A stretch of DNA of 64,000 bases, taken from positions 744,001-808,000 of the forward strand of contig NZ_CP113977.2 of the NCBI RefSeq assembly GCF_026870175.2. The letters run 5' to 3'. How positions within the stretch are numbered: the stretch's first letter is position 1; each line of letters opens with the position of its first letter. The notes under the pieces are model-generated. The model had not been told where the DNA came from. It ran no database searches and was given only the letters and a program-made list of their open reading frames with translations. Origin of the DNA: Flavobacterium aestivum (lineage in GTDB: Bacteria > Bacteroidota > Bacteroidia > Flavobacteriales > Flavobacteriaceae). The translations under genes and the position numbers were made by a program. Positions 14,101 to 20,669 of the stretch are shown here, piece by piece.

Positions 14101-16316
14101 AAACTATATTCATAACCAGCACCTACACCTCCAATAGTAATTTTTGCTGGAGTATTACAATAGATATCTGTTGAAGTAGCAGTTGGGTTTAATAAATTTT
14201 GAAAAACATTAAAATAAAAACGATTAAAACATCCGCCCGGATAAGTTAATGTTAACCTAAATTGCCCTGAAGTATTTGCTAAATAATCTGGTCCAGTAGC
14301 CACCTGTGTCCAAGAACAAGAAGCACTTTCGTTAGCACATAGTGTAGTACTAGTTGCTGCAGGACAAGTTCCATTTTCATTCAATTTTTCCCAAACAATG
14401 GTAGAACCATCAGAAATATTGGTTTGAATTAATTTGGAAGCATTTGCTCCACATAAAAATATATTAGGTAATTTTTTTCCATCACTAGTACAAACAACTA
14501 CTTGATCTGCAAAAGGAATAACAGGATTATTAACAATCCCTCCAAAAGAAGTTACTGTAACTGTTTCATCAATTGACAAACATGGAGCAACTGCTGTATC
14601 ATGTACATAATAAGTTCCTACTTTAGAAACAGTAAGAGTTTGACCTGTTCCTAATACTGGTGTACCTGTTGGGCTTGAAGACCATGAATAACTATTATAT
14701 CCATTGGCCGCTTTTAAAGTTACTGTTGCACCACATAAAATTTCATTTTTGGTAAACTTACAATCATCTATCCCAACTAAGAAATTGGTTGCTTTTTTAA
14801 CTAATAAACAACCTGTATTAGTATTAGCACTTGGATCATCAGTAAGTATAAAATCAGGATTTAATGTTCCTTTATAAGTAGCATATGCTGTGTTATCAAT
14901 ACTGTTCGAGCAAGCATCGCTTAACATATTACAACTAGGTACTACTTTTACTTTGAAACGGATTTCTAAAGCAGCATCCCCAACTTCTACCACGCTTTTA
15001 TCAATATCAAAAATGATCTCTCTTGTTGCAGCATTGTAGCTCTTCACTGTTACACCAGTTGGTAATGCTGTTAAATCTGCAGGATAGTTAAAAATAATAT
15101 TTATTGGCAATACATCTCGAATTGTTAGAGACTTTGCGTCATCATTTCCTACGTTTTGAAAACCGATAACATAGTTAAGTTGATCTCCAAGGGTAACATT
15201 CGTATTACCAATATCTTTACCTGAATTATCCTGTACAATTTTTGTAAGTACAATTTTTGGGGCAATAATATCAACAGCAAAAGCGGTAAAATAGAAAAAA
15301 TAGGTATCTTGTGTACTTCCTAGTGTTATTGTTGCGCTTGTATCATCATTCTTAATAACCGAACCTCCAGGATATTTTTTAGTGGCTGGATTATTTACCT
15401 TCATTATTCCTGCATCATATCCTAAAGTATTACTACTTGCAGGGGTTCTATTAGTATATAAACCATTTAAATCTGTAACAGTACTATTAAAGAAATTATC
15501 TGCAGGTCTCTCTGTAGTACTCATAGCACTACCATTAATTTGCAAATAATCACCAGGGATAGGTTTATCACCTTCTAAAGCTGCAAAGGCTATTTTTGCT
15601 CTAACAGGACCAGTAGGTATAGTTCTAAAACCAGTAATTGGAATGTCTAATGTTCCTGTATTTCTTGTAATACCACTAAAACCATCAAAAGAAGTAATTG
15701 ACTTACTCGTCAAGGTTAAGTCTTCATAAACAATATAAAGCGACCAACCTGCAGACATTCCTGTTCCCCCATTGAAACCCAAACCAGCAACAACATTCGC
15801 GACTGTATATTCCCCGTTAGGGTTCATTGCATCCATCAAATTAGTTACATCTGCATAACAAACATATGGCTTATTTGATGCAACCGGTTTGGCATCTGCG
15901 TCCCAAATTATTTGACCAGTTATATTGTTATATCCTCCTGTTGGGGTTTTAAATTTTACTGAGTTTATGGTGCTTCGATCACCATCTTGAAGAATTGCGC
16001 TCCAGTATAAACCTGCATAAAGTACTTTAGCACAACCCTTATTAGGAATATCTAATTTGGCGCTACTAGAGCTAAATGTAGTTGGGTCACTATCAACATC
16101 GACATATTTCATATCGATATTAGAATTGTACTCGCCGTCGTTATTATAATTATTGTTGTCCTGACTCAGAATATTATTACCGATCAGTAACATATCACCT
16201 TGAACATCTTTATCAAATCGAACTCCAAAAGCTTTATCGTTCTGAGCGAATAAAGTAAGATTCATTAAAAATAATGAAGTGAAAATAACAAATTTAGAAA
16301 AAGTAGGTTTTTTCAT
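2190..16316 (-). CDS. sprB: SprB, giant repetitive gliding-motility adhesin
   Basis: 4708-residue cell-surface adhesin, by far the largest gene here. A signal peptide (residues 1-24, ending TLFAQ) is followed by an N-terminal surface domain, a DUF11-like domain at about 358-462, and a very long run of beta-rich SprB-type repeats from about 780 to 4600. The repeats recur on a pattern such as VTCNGGNDGTITATM, with one Cys and a Gly-rich turn, and most carry TYTVTVTDxxGC-like segments. A jelly-roll-like domain interrupts the repeats at about 1205-1430. The last 85 or so residues (IFTPTGDNTNDTW to FIGHFTLYR) form a type-B gliding-motility C-terminal sorting domain, so the protein should be exported by the T9SS. 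In F. johnsoniae SprB (about 6500 residues) is propelled along the cell surface; this version is shorter. Gene order sprC-sprD-sprB-sprF supports orthology. Confidence 0.9.
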   Translation of the reverse strand: MKKPTFSKFVIFTSLFLMNLTLFAQNDKAFGVRFDKDVQGDMLLIGNNILSQDNNNYNNDGEYNSNIDMKYVDVDSDPTTFSSSSAKLDIPNKGCAKVLYAGLYWSAILQDGDRSTINSVKFKTPTGGYNNITGQIIWDADAKPVASNKPYVCYADVTNLMDAMNPNGEYTVANVVAGLGFNGGTGMSAGWSLYIVYEDLTLTSKSITSFDGFSGITRNTGTLDIPITGFRTIPTGPVRAKIAFAALEGDKPIPGDYLQINGSAMSTTERPADNFFNSTVTDLNGLYTNRTPASSNTLGYDAGIMKVNNPATKKYPGGSVIKNDDTSATITLGSTQDTYFFYFTAFAVDIIAPKIVLTKIVQDNSGKDIGNTNVTLGDQLNYVIGFQNVGNDDAKSLTIRDVLPINIIFNYPADLTALPTGVTVKSYNAATREIIFDIDKSVVEVGDAALEIRFKVKVVPSCNMLSDACSNSIDNTAYATYKGTLNPDFILTDDPSANTNTGCLLVKKATNFLVGIDDCKFTKNEILCGATVTLKAANGYNSYSWSSSPTGTPVLGTGQTLTVSKVGTYYVHDTAVAPCLSIDETVTVTSFGGIVNNPVIPFADQVVVCTSDGKKLPNIFLCGANASKLIQTNISDGSTIVWEKLNENGTCPAATSTTLCANESASCSWTQVATGPDYLANTSGQFRLTLTYPGGCFNRFYFNVFQNLLNPTATSTDIYCNTPAKITIGGVGAGYEYSLDGVTYQSSNVFPNASFPVVTAGLHTVYIRQTGVTNGCVFEVKNIQILDKVLKVNTTKVVQPLCFGSKGSIKVGANDVKGQYTYTLYKNGVFVSTSGLTNALDYEFLNLDGGTTTPLAPIQYRIDVTTDNGCSDSVTVDLIMPDPVTASAALTKPFTCNDGEITVNAAGGTKPYFYFVNSSTVFQTVPQIVVTNPLPAGGVYNIDVVDDNGCKAQTSITVNNIPKPVYTVTKTDVKCYGDNTGSIQFNVTNANGYTLMYSIDGGVTYSASNVFSNLVAGTVYTPQIKYSLGGVDCIDSKPTITLTEPAAQLTASAGVSELAGCGDGVIVPKNNGKIRITNVQGGTPTYEYSFDNQVSWIGTNEAYKAPGTYTVYVRDSNKCIFSASVTIDPEPVAPVIDVATPVDFNCDGTATSTVIVNNPGTASFTYKYYLDGVLNPNTPANKFLNVLPGTHAIRVEYSVNSVPTYSNLLKETFGSGNPTLSPGIASAYCFNDQRVNAPYLCGTRSIEDNQYSVANDFWRGDDPSGTNVGAWYHFKDHTSNGTDPKGRFLIVNIGGAAGANGILYSKVINDIIPNQPVIVEAYLSNLLRLGFNGGADPSFSFELVDSTGKVVAQQPPIPPTPNPTGIPAIPTIPRSNNWELRTVSLNPGFNTTLTFNVRSGSTDYSGNDAVIDDITVYQLPKACATIKDYTIVVPTGKAFSAAITGHKDVTCNNLKDGEITISAQNFDTVKGFQYSLDNGTTWNTSLTSPKVITGLDSGTYSISIRPDATSSAACTKPFTQEIKKPAAIMTVVTVPVLATCTTGATIETNASGGTAAYQYELRKADGITVVAPYQASNQFTNVPVGSYTVFVKDANLCVNPVGATVDVLAPPTLTATLDTGTDLCYDTVNKATFVVKVTGGVGPFTYKLDTNAAQNSNTFNNVGPGLHTILVTDATTNCTANVISVTIEPELKLTATLGQDLTCLVDASMTTTIVGGNGAPYTYTVSHNGGAPTTVASFPYMVSVSGTYVFTVTDSKGCSATSNTITVTPKTTPTLLFKSTDITCNNANDGTITVTASNGFTSSYTYAIKLNSAAAYTTQTTNKFTGLAAGTYNIKVIDSKGCESAVTDVTIVNPAIVGVSAVVTTPFSCSATNTKVAAVITVTGSGGSGTFTYSFNNGTSYSSANTLTVNDNGSIQSFDIIVKDNKGCLSSVQHIDLAPLNPPTDLTFANAAVTCTAPTTKVTLTATNGVAALQYETIAPSVVILPKQSSNEFPGLAPGNYTFRVTDANGCYYTESYIVKAVTPITASATKLKDIDCFGNTTGSIRYNVGGFTTYSYSVNGGTAVTGQTAATFTLPNLGAATYNVVFTDETTGCTASTSTTITQPTAALAATYVTINANCNVATSKVTVNVTPGTGTPGYTYSFNNSNVTAGTYVASNVANLSPALTWYAWVKDANGCTVTLPLTLVKDSAPTAVTATATGQCLGVGSYTITATVTGGTGALLYSIDNGASWQSGNTFVVTAAGTYTIRVKDANGCTKDSNPITVASQLTLTAVLNKGITCNPAPTAAQITLTPTGGVGAFSYESKEALGAYTAMGSNVFTSATAGSYTFRVTDATTGCTALTTTPIVTTTPINPDITGVTQTAFINCNTDRTAAISIAIDNTKGQAPFVFNVKQYSDLAHTILVNDFGTQTSGLPAGFYVVTVTDAKGCMDTEPITIAEPTPMVIDKTVIPIQCNGSGISKGSIIINKITDGVSPLGGTGGTAPYTYYVTGINGYNQSEPNASGTTSVTFNVVDFGLYQIRVVDAKGCTVIEKDVLVASPPNSLGITINPTVTCATGGSAIVKITSAFAGTGPFHFNIYNGPGQVWTADGTDGWQGEMPAGSKETLFSPLLPGVTYTFIVYDENTKCYYYETAAIPVPSITSLSANNIVPKNITCKGSNDGNVSFDITNASGASLDYTYEVFEAFTNISKYVSGTSTIPGSSTINIPNIPITLGVGSYYVYIKEMSGPNSGCGKASANFNINESPTVLTVTATKTKNVNCNEDGIIAAQPQGGTAPYTYQYLLATDPVPTASTGGWTGNTTFATSVTGNYIVYVKDAYGCIKQDAVTLVADALPTISAPSSICYDGATAFTINLSLVSSATILPATYSVNGSAFQTSPNFTFNASGTYNLVIKDGNGCTANVDYVVYPKLDLSATLTKELDCTGTPDAIITLTTTGGNTTPTANYTYEVSFNGGGFAVVTSPYTATTAGTYDFRVTDANNTTLCQATKKFILDPIPTTVFTTTQTHVSCNGDSDGTITVNVTAGEGPYEYSLTDGVTTTPFQTGNSFTGLKAGTTYVVSVRNVRNCVRNSAAITITEPNPLLATSAITTPLTCGAGNVAQPATVTVTATPGTGTAPYQYSFDGGTSYSSTNTYQTYVGITFNVLVKDAKGCIYTLVNGVNIPALDPPTQMDIAGTPIYCVAPNTTSTVTISNVINGVGPFTYQIISPAIVNNGNNPIFAGLTPNTYTFQVTDANNCTYQEAYTVDPVNNITVAGRIISNVTCFNAANGVAQFDITNFTGNYNYLFDGVPVNGVNNAQLTFTNLAPGVHTLDVTDAITGCQNTASVTISQPAAALDFTATATNTNCNNDNATITVTPTGGTAPYKYAAVIAGSPAPTVFSTSNLITVDTNTGANMTWDVYVTDANGCPINKPQTILLDASPSLISVAPYSECPNAITGTYTFTVNVPTGVGPFEYSIGGGFQTSPTFVVNAPGNYNVTVKDKNGCTTTATALVTIRQPLILTPVVTTPPSCSDNDGVISVSTTGGSGSYVYNIDGGAFVAVTSFSSVIPGTHTIGVKDTATLCEVYVPITLSTATRITGFGLTQTAVTCNGGNDGTITATMATPAPGVNDNPVYRYTLSGTTVTGTAVNVGPQDFPLFSGLKAGNYTVDVISGRNCPASLSITVGQPDPIDVPAPAVVQFACTSGNTGNFATITVNGVTGGSGTYTIYEFIKGATVVQRGASNVYIISDLSGGNYTVNVYDNKRCIGSIATPITIAPFIALDKINVAITKAITCNNLEDIKVTVNATGGTPTNLEYTLVDVNATTGVNGGLYPSQTNATGIFTGLPVANYLITVKNLDTGCTMQAAHYVNEPNTFDLLIDNIVDVTCFTYKNGSANVTFIDRVITATDPNQAGAFTYTLVDALGNALPGGTSSNAGPVTISNLGSGTYTVTATLTNSPFCTFSKNFTISGPAAALDVSKTSYTRITCASNNDGTISATAVGGWPGGYMYQLELVGGTVISRWSTVSEFSRLGAGNYIVKVKDSKGCEDTVSVTLSIPTPIAFTATPSTTLLTCFGDTNASITVSAPTGGQGSNYLYTLNTTSVTPNTFSGPQASPVFANLGAGTYTVTVTDGFSCSKTSAPVVIAQPSIVKASLVVSSTQTCTVLTSLTLSATGGTGLYSYSTTPNFAVTLGTFASSVTFTVPTGTHRYYVKDANGCISIVSNDVTIDPLVPLTIKLDVTNAVVNCRGDKTGVIVATANGGLGNYVYTLLDDATNTPIAGAVQTSPGYFTQLASGTYKVRVVSRDCNTTTATITIKEPNLPLIAPFTATPVTCNGNGDGKVVINASGGTGIIKYAISPNLDQFFESNTFNKLKPNNYDVIVQDVLGCYVRLNFTITEPNPIDVSTVANSIIPEVCVGDKNGAFKINVTGGVAPYNVELDKPSTANTQKGTATQTQFDFTNGITGGDHMVYVTDMNGCTAEWKVSLPKAINLDPKAVVTYECDVNTPGNKVTVTVDPSNTVPSEIDYIIDGVKPFQASNVFANVAPGLHYVEARHTNGCIQKFSGIAVEKIDPLSLSIDLGGLNEIVATVSGGSGIYQLTVNGEPMTAQNKFIYFKSGDYTVVLTDSNGCTVSATKHFDFIDIIIPPIFTPTGDNTNDTWKPTNTENYPDIKFIVYDRYGREVGVFGAGESWDGKYNGTELPMGDYWYVLKLRHSQDDREFIGHFTLYR

Positions 16317-16337
16317 ATATGTAATATTACAGAAAAC

Positions 16338-16377
16338 CTTTTAAAACATTCTTTGGGGCAAAAGAATGTCTTAAAAG
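16338..16377 (-). promoter_or_regulatory. Hairpin in the sprD-sprB intergenic leader
   Basis: A 17-position stem with one mismatch (arms 16338-16354 and 16361-16377, loop GGGGCA on the plus strand) lies 22 nt before the sprB start codon within a 294-nt spacer. On the minus strand it is followed by GTTTTC rather than a clean U-tract. It could be an attenuator, an RNA-processing or stabilising hairpin, or a weak terminator. The rest of the spacer (16378-16610) is AT-rich, and no TAnnTTTG promoter was found in it. Confidence 0.5.
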
Positions 16378-16610
16378 AAAATCATTTTTAATTAAATTTT
16401 AAATCTAATAACGTTTATAAATTGATTCCTATTCCTAGAAAACAACAAAAAATAATATAATATTCTGATATGCTTTTACTTATAATTTCATAAAAATACT
16501 ACACGATTATTTTTACTACAAAACATAAGTTAAGACGCGAAAGTATACTATTTATCACAATTTCGTATACTATTTTTATTTTTTTTTTAAACAAACCAAT
16601 AACTTAATAA

Positions 16611-19600
16611 TTATTTTTCAATCTTAACAATTACCATCTTACCGTTGTATGGTTTTTTACCTTTTTCTCCTAATGCATTTGTTGCCTCTTCTAGATTATC
16701 AAACATCGCTTCGTAAATAAAATATTTACTTGAATTCGCATCATAGAAGAAATTCACATCTTTTTGTCCTGCTGACAATGTTTTGGTTACAAAAGTATCT
16801 CTTTTTTGTGCATCACTATGTACAGCAAGAATTAAATAATAACCACTCTCAACATTTTTATTATTCTTGATAATCTGCATATTAGATTGCTTGTCTCCAA
16901 AATCAAAATCTTCTGCTTTAAGAGGAACACTACTAACTTTTGTTGTTTCTTTTAATCTTTTTAAAGTAGCTAAATCCTGAGCATATCTATCTTGATCATT
17001 CAATGAGGCTGCACGCTTGATTCTACGTTTTTTCTCAATCTCAGTTTGTATTTTAATTTGCTCTAAGTTTCTAATTAAAGCTGCATTTGATTCTTCAGCT
17101 TTTGCTTGTTCAGCTTTTAAATTTTCAATAGTTTTTAAATAATTTTGATTAATCAAATCATTCTTATTTGGAACCTTTTTAAGTCTTTCATTATAAAGTC
17201 TGTTAAACTCAGCTAAAGACTCATTTTGTGCTCTATTCACTTCAGCAATTTGAGCTCTTATAGATTCTAACTCACTATTTTCAGCAGATGTGCTCTTGAA
17301 CTCAACAGTTGTTTTTACAACACCTTTATCGCTTAAGTCATTTTCTTCTTTTAACTCTCTTAAAGCTTTTTCTTTATTGGCCACAGAAGCATCTAATCTA
17401 TTAAGTAACTGCTGTTGTTTCTTTTTAGAATCCTCTAATGTTTTAGTTATATTATCCATCGATTTGCCATACTCATCTTTAGGCATAGCATCAGCTTTTG
17501 CTTTTGCAAGTGCTTCAACAGCTAGTTTGGCAGCGGCAGCAGCTTCAATTCTGTCTTGTTCAGCAGCAGCATCTGCTTTTGCTTTTGCTTCCGCAGCTAA
17601 TTTTGAATCAGCATCCGCTTTAGCTTTTGCTTCGGCTGCTAGTTTGGCCTGAGCAGCAGCATCCGCTTTGGCTTTAGCCTCAGCAGCAAGTTTTGCTTGT
17701 GCTTCTGCATCAGCTTTAGCTTTGGCCTCTGCAGCTAGTCTCGCTTTAGCTTCTGCGTCGGCTTTAGCTTTGGCCTCTGTAGCTAGTTTCGCTTGAGCCT
17801 CTGCATCTGCTTTGGCTTTAGCATCTGCAATCAATTTTGCTTCGGCGTCGGCTTTAGCTTTGGCTTCAGCAGCTAGTTTCGCTTGAGCCTCTGCATCTGC
17901 TTTGGCTTTAGCATCTGCAATCAATTTTGCTTCAGCGTCGGCTTTCGCTTTGGCCTCTGCAGCTAGTTTTGCTTTAGCTTCTTCTTCCTTAGCCTTCGTA
18001 TCTGCAATCAATTTTGCTTCGGCGTCGGCTTTAGCTTTGGCCTCTGCAGCTAGTTTCGCCTTAGCCTCTGCATCTGCTTTAGCTTTCGCATCAGCAATCA
18101 ATTTTGCTTCAGCGTCGGCTTTCGCTTTGGCCTCTGCAGCTAGTTTTGCTTTAGCTTCTTCTTCCTTGGCCTTCGTATCTGCAATCAATTTTGCTTCGGC
18201 GTCGGCTTTAGCTTTAGCCTCTGCAGCTAGTTTCGCCTTAGCCTCTGCATCTGCTTTAGCTTTCGCATCAGCAATCAATTTTGCTTCAGCGTCTGATTTG
18301 GCTTTGGCTTCTGCAGCTAGTTTTGCTTTAGTCTCTGCTGCTTCTTTAGCCTTCGCATCTGCAATCAATTTTGCTTCAGCATCAGCTTTAACTTTGGCTT
18401 CTGAAGCTAGTTTGGCTTTAGCTTCTGCTTCCTCTTTAGCCTTTGCATCTGCTTTAACTTTAGCTTCAGCGTCGGCTTTTGCTTTGGCCTCTTCAGCTAA
18501 TTTAGCTTGAACCTCTGCATCTGCTTTTGCTTTAGCTTCTACTGCTAGTTTCGCTTGAGCTTCGGCTTCCTCTTTAGCCTTAGCATCAGCTTTAATTTTA
18601 GCTTCTGCTGCTAATTTCGCTTGGGCTTCTTTCTCTTGAGCTTCTGCTTTAGCTTTGGCAGCTTGGGCTTCTTGAGCATCTGCATCCGCTTTAATTTTTG
18701 AATCAGCTAAAAGTTTTGCTTGCGCATCAGCTTTGGCTTTCGCATCTGCTGCTAATTTAGCTTGTGCTTCTTTTGCTTGAGCTTCGGCTTTAGCTTTGGC
18801 AGCTAAGGCTTCTTGAGCATCTGCATCTGCTTTAATTTTTGAATCAGCTAAAAGTTTTGCTTGTGCATCAGCTTTAGCCTTCGCATCTGCTGCTAATTTA
18901 GCTTGCGCTTCTTTTGCTTGAGCCTCAGCATCCGATTTTGCTTTTGCATCTGCAGCTAATTTTGCCTGAGCTTCAGCTTTGGCTTGAGCGGCTGCATCGG
19001 CTTTCGCTTTATTGTCAGCGGCTAATTTAGCTTGGGCTTCTGCTTTAGCTTGAGCGGCAGCATCAGCTTTCGCTTTATTGTCTGCTGCTAGTTTAGCTTG
19101 AGCTTCTGCTTTAGCTTGAGCGGCAGCATCGGCTTTCGCTTTATTGTCTGCTGCTAGTTTAGCTTGAGCTTCTGCTTTAGCTTGAGCAGCAGCATCTGCT
19201 TTAGCTTTATTGTCAGCCGCTAATTTAGCTTGAGCATCCGATTTAGCCTTAGCCTCAGCAGCTAATTTTGCAGCAGCATCTGCATCTGCTTTCGCTTTTG
19301 TATCGGCTGTTAGTTTTGCTTTTGCAACGGCAGCTTCTGATTTTTTATTAGCTGCAATTTGTGCTGCTGCGGCATCCGATTTTGCTTTAGCATCTGCTGC
19401 TAATTTATTTTTAGCAATAACAGCTTCAGCATCTGACTTCGCCTTGGCATCAGCAGCAAGTTTTGCTTTTTCTGCAGCCGCCTTTTGAGCATCAGCTTTT
19501 GTTTTTGCAGCAGCGGCTAGTTTGGCTTTTGCTTCAGCTGTAGCTTGTGCTTTCGCTGCAGCAACTTCTTTTGTATCTGTTTTAGCTTTTGCAGGTACCG

Positions 19601-20570
19601 TTTTACGAACTTCTGTAGGTGTAAAAATAGCTCCTTCCTCTTCATCATCTCCATAATCATAATTATTGTTTTTCAATTTATATGCTAAAACAATAATATG
19701 TGATGCACCAAGGTTTGAAATATCTCCTAAGCCCATTCCGTATGAATATTCTAATGCGATTTTTGGAGTAATATTAAAACCTAGCCCAGCTGATATTCCT
19801 AAAACAGAATTATATCCAGCCTGGGCCCAAATACCTTTAGGAATCGCAAACATTGCCGATCCTGAAATAATCGTCTGTTCTTTATATAATTCGGTTTTTA
19901 CGAGACCTGAAAACTTACTTTTGTCGAAAAAACCATATGAATCAAGGAATCCTGTATACATAACATGAGCTTCTAACCCACTATTAGGATCGTCTTTTAA
20001 AACACCTGAATTAAAATTATATGTTACTAAATTATTATAAGCAAGACCAAAATCAAAATAAGTCGTACCATAGTTAACCCCAGGTGAAATAGCTAACAAA
20101 GTATTGGAAGGGATATTATCCAGAGAAGGATCTGGGAAATTAGAAACTATTTTCCCACTATTCAAACCGCTTTTATAAGCACTTAAATTAATTCCAAATG
20201 TCAAATTATTATCTTCTTGAAGAAGGATATTATGGGCAAAATTGGTCATAAGACCAAAAGTGGTTAATACACCATAATCTTGTTTAAAAACGCCCAAAGC
20301 TATACCTTCATTTTCTTTAAAACGTCCTGAATAACTTAATAAATAAGTTTTGGGCGCATTTTCAAATCCTGTCCATTGACTTTTGTTAAAAAGTGTAATA
20401 TAAGCACTTTGCTGTCTTACAAAACTAAAAGTAGGATTGATTGTAAATGAATTAAATTTCAAAGAGTTTCCGGGAGGAATAACAAAAGATACTGCTCCAT
20501 CTTCTTTTTGTGAGTAGAAAACTTGAATGGAACAGAAAAAAAAGAAAACACTTAAAAGAAAATTTTTCAT
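16611..20570 (-). CDS. sprD: SprD: PorP/SprF-like barrel with long Ala/Lys coiled coil and SPOR-like end
   Basis: 1319-residue protein in the sprD position of the operon. A signal peptide (residues 1-20, ending VFYSQ) leads into a PorP/SprF-family barrel at about 21-305. An acidic linker (DYGDDEEEGA) follows. About 700 residues (roughly 337-1030) consist of near-continuous Ala/Lys/Glu/Asp repeats such as KAKADAEAKAKLAAEA, predicted as one long helix or coiled coil resembling the TolA stalk. A second helical region (1030-1215) ends in a SPOR-like module (GYYLILAVHSDAQKRD, then FYDANSSKYFIYE). Inference: the outer-membrane barrel is tethered across the periplasm towards peptidoglycan. In F. johnsoniae sprD belongs to the sprB operon and its loss impairs gliding. 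Name assigned from operon position plus the barrel domain. Confidence 0.8.
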   Translation of the reverse strand: MKNFLLSVFFFFCSIQVFYSQKEDGAVSFVIPPGNSLKFNSFTINPTFSFVRQQSAYITLFNKSQWTGFENAPKTYLLSYSGRFKENEGIALGVFKQDYGVLTTFGLMTNFAHNILLQEDNNLTFGINLSAYKSGLNSGKIVSNFPDPSLDNIPSNTLLAISPGVNYGTTYFDFGLAYNNLVTYNFNSGVLKDDPNSGLEAHVMYTGFLDSYGFFDKSKFSGLVKTELYKEQTIISGSAMFAIPKGIWAQAGYNSVLGISAGLGFNITPKIALEYSYGMGLGDISNLGASHIIVLAYKLKNNNYDYGDDEEEGAIFTPTEVRKTVPAKAKTDTKEVAAAKAQATAEAKAKLAAAAKTKADAQKAAAEKAKLAADAKAKSDAEAVIAKNKLAADAKAKSDAAAAQIAANKKSEAAVAKAKLTADTKAKADADAAAKLAAEAKAKSDAQAKLAADNKAKADAAAQAKAEAQAKLAADNKAKADAAAQAKAEAQAKLAADNKAKADAAAQAKAEAQAKLAADNKAKADAAAQAKAEAQAKLAADAKAKSDAEAQAKEAQAKLAADAKAKADAQAKLLADSKIKADADAQEALAAKAKAEAQAKEAQAKLAADAKAKADAQAKLLADSKIKADADAQEAQAAKAKAEAQEKEAQAKLAAEAKIKADAKAKEEAEAQAKLAVEAKAKADAEVQAKLAEEAKAKADAEAKVKADAKAKEEAEAKAKLASEAKVKADAEAKLIADAKAKEAAETKAKLAAEAKAKSDAEAKLIADAKAKADAEAKAKLAAEAKAKADAEAKLIADTKAKEEEAKAKLAAEAKAKADAEAKLIADAKAKADAEAKAKLAAEAKAKADAEAKLIADTKAKEEEAKAKLAAEAKAKADAEAKLIADAKAKADAEAQAKLAAEAKAKADAEAKLIADAKAKADAEAQAKLATEAKAKADAEAKARLAAEAKAKADAEAQAKLAAEAKAKADAAAQAKLAAEAKAKADADSKLAAEAKAKADAAAEQDRIEAAAAAKLAVEALAKAKADAMPKDEYGKSMDNITKTLEDSKKKQQQLLNRLDASVANKEKALRELKEENDLSDKGVVKTTVEFKSTSAENSELESIRAQIAEVNRAQNESLAEFNRLYNERLKKVPNKNDLINQNYLKTIENLKAEQAKAEESNAALIRNLEQIKIQTEIEKKRRIKRAASLNDQDRYAQDLATLKRLKETTKVSSVPLKAEDFDFGDKQSNMQIIKNNKNVESGYYLILAVHSDAQKRDTFVTKTLSAGQKDVNFFYDANSSKYFIYEAMFDNLEEATNALGEKGKKPYNGKMVIVKIEK
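17500..19570. repeat. Tandem coding repeats in sprD
   Basis: Direct DNA repeats encode the Ala/Lys helix. Two families are visible: a unit of about 22 codons (AKLAADNKAKADAAAQAKAEAQ-like) repeated about four times near 18960-19220, and a unit of about 29-30 codons (AKLIADAKAKADAEAKAKLA-like) repeated several times at about 17810-18400. Some copies are nearly identical at the DNA level, so recombination or replication slippage may change their number. Confidence 0.85.
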
Positions 20571-20669
20571 ACGTAGATAATATTGTTTTTGGAGTCCTAA
20601 TAACTATCGAAAGTAATTCGCATATTATATTTTGTTTTACAACAAAATTAAATTGATGCTCATTTCATA

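Noticed and set aside
17902..18510. Long plus-strand open frame opposite sprD (about 200 codons)
   Set aside because: It is the complement of the repetitive Ala/Lys-coding DNA, which lacks stop codons on the other strand. Its product would be low-complexity Ala/Ser/Phe with no start signal.
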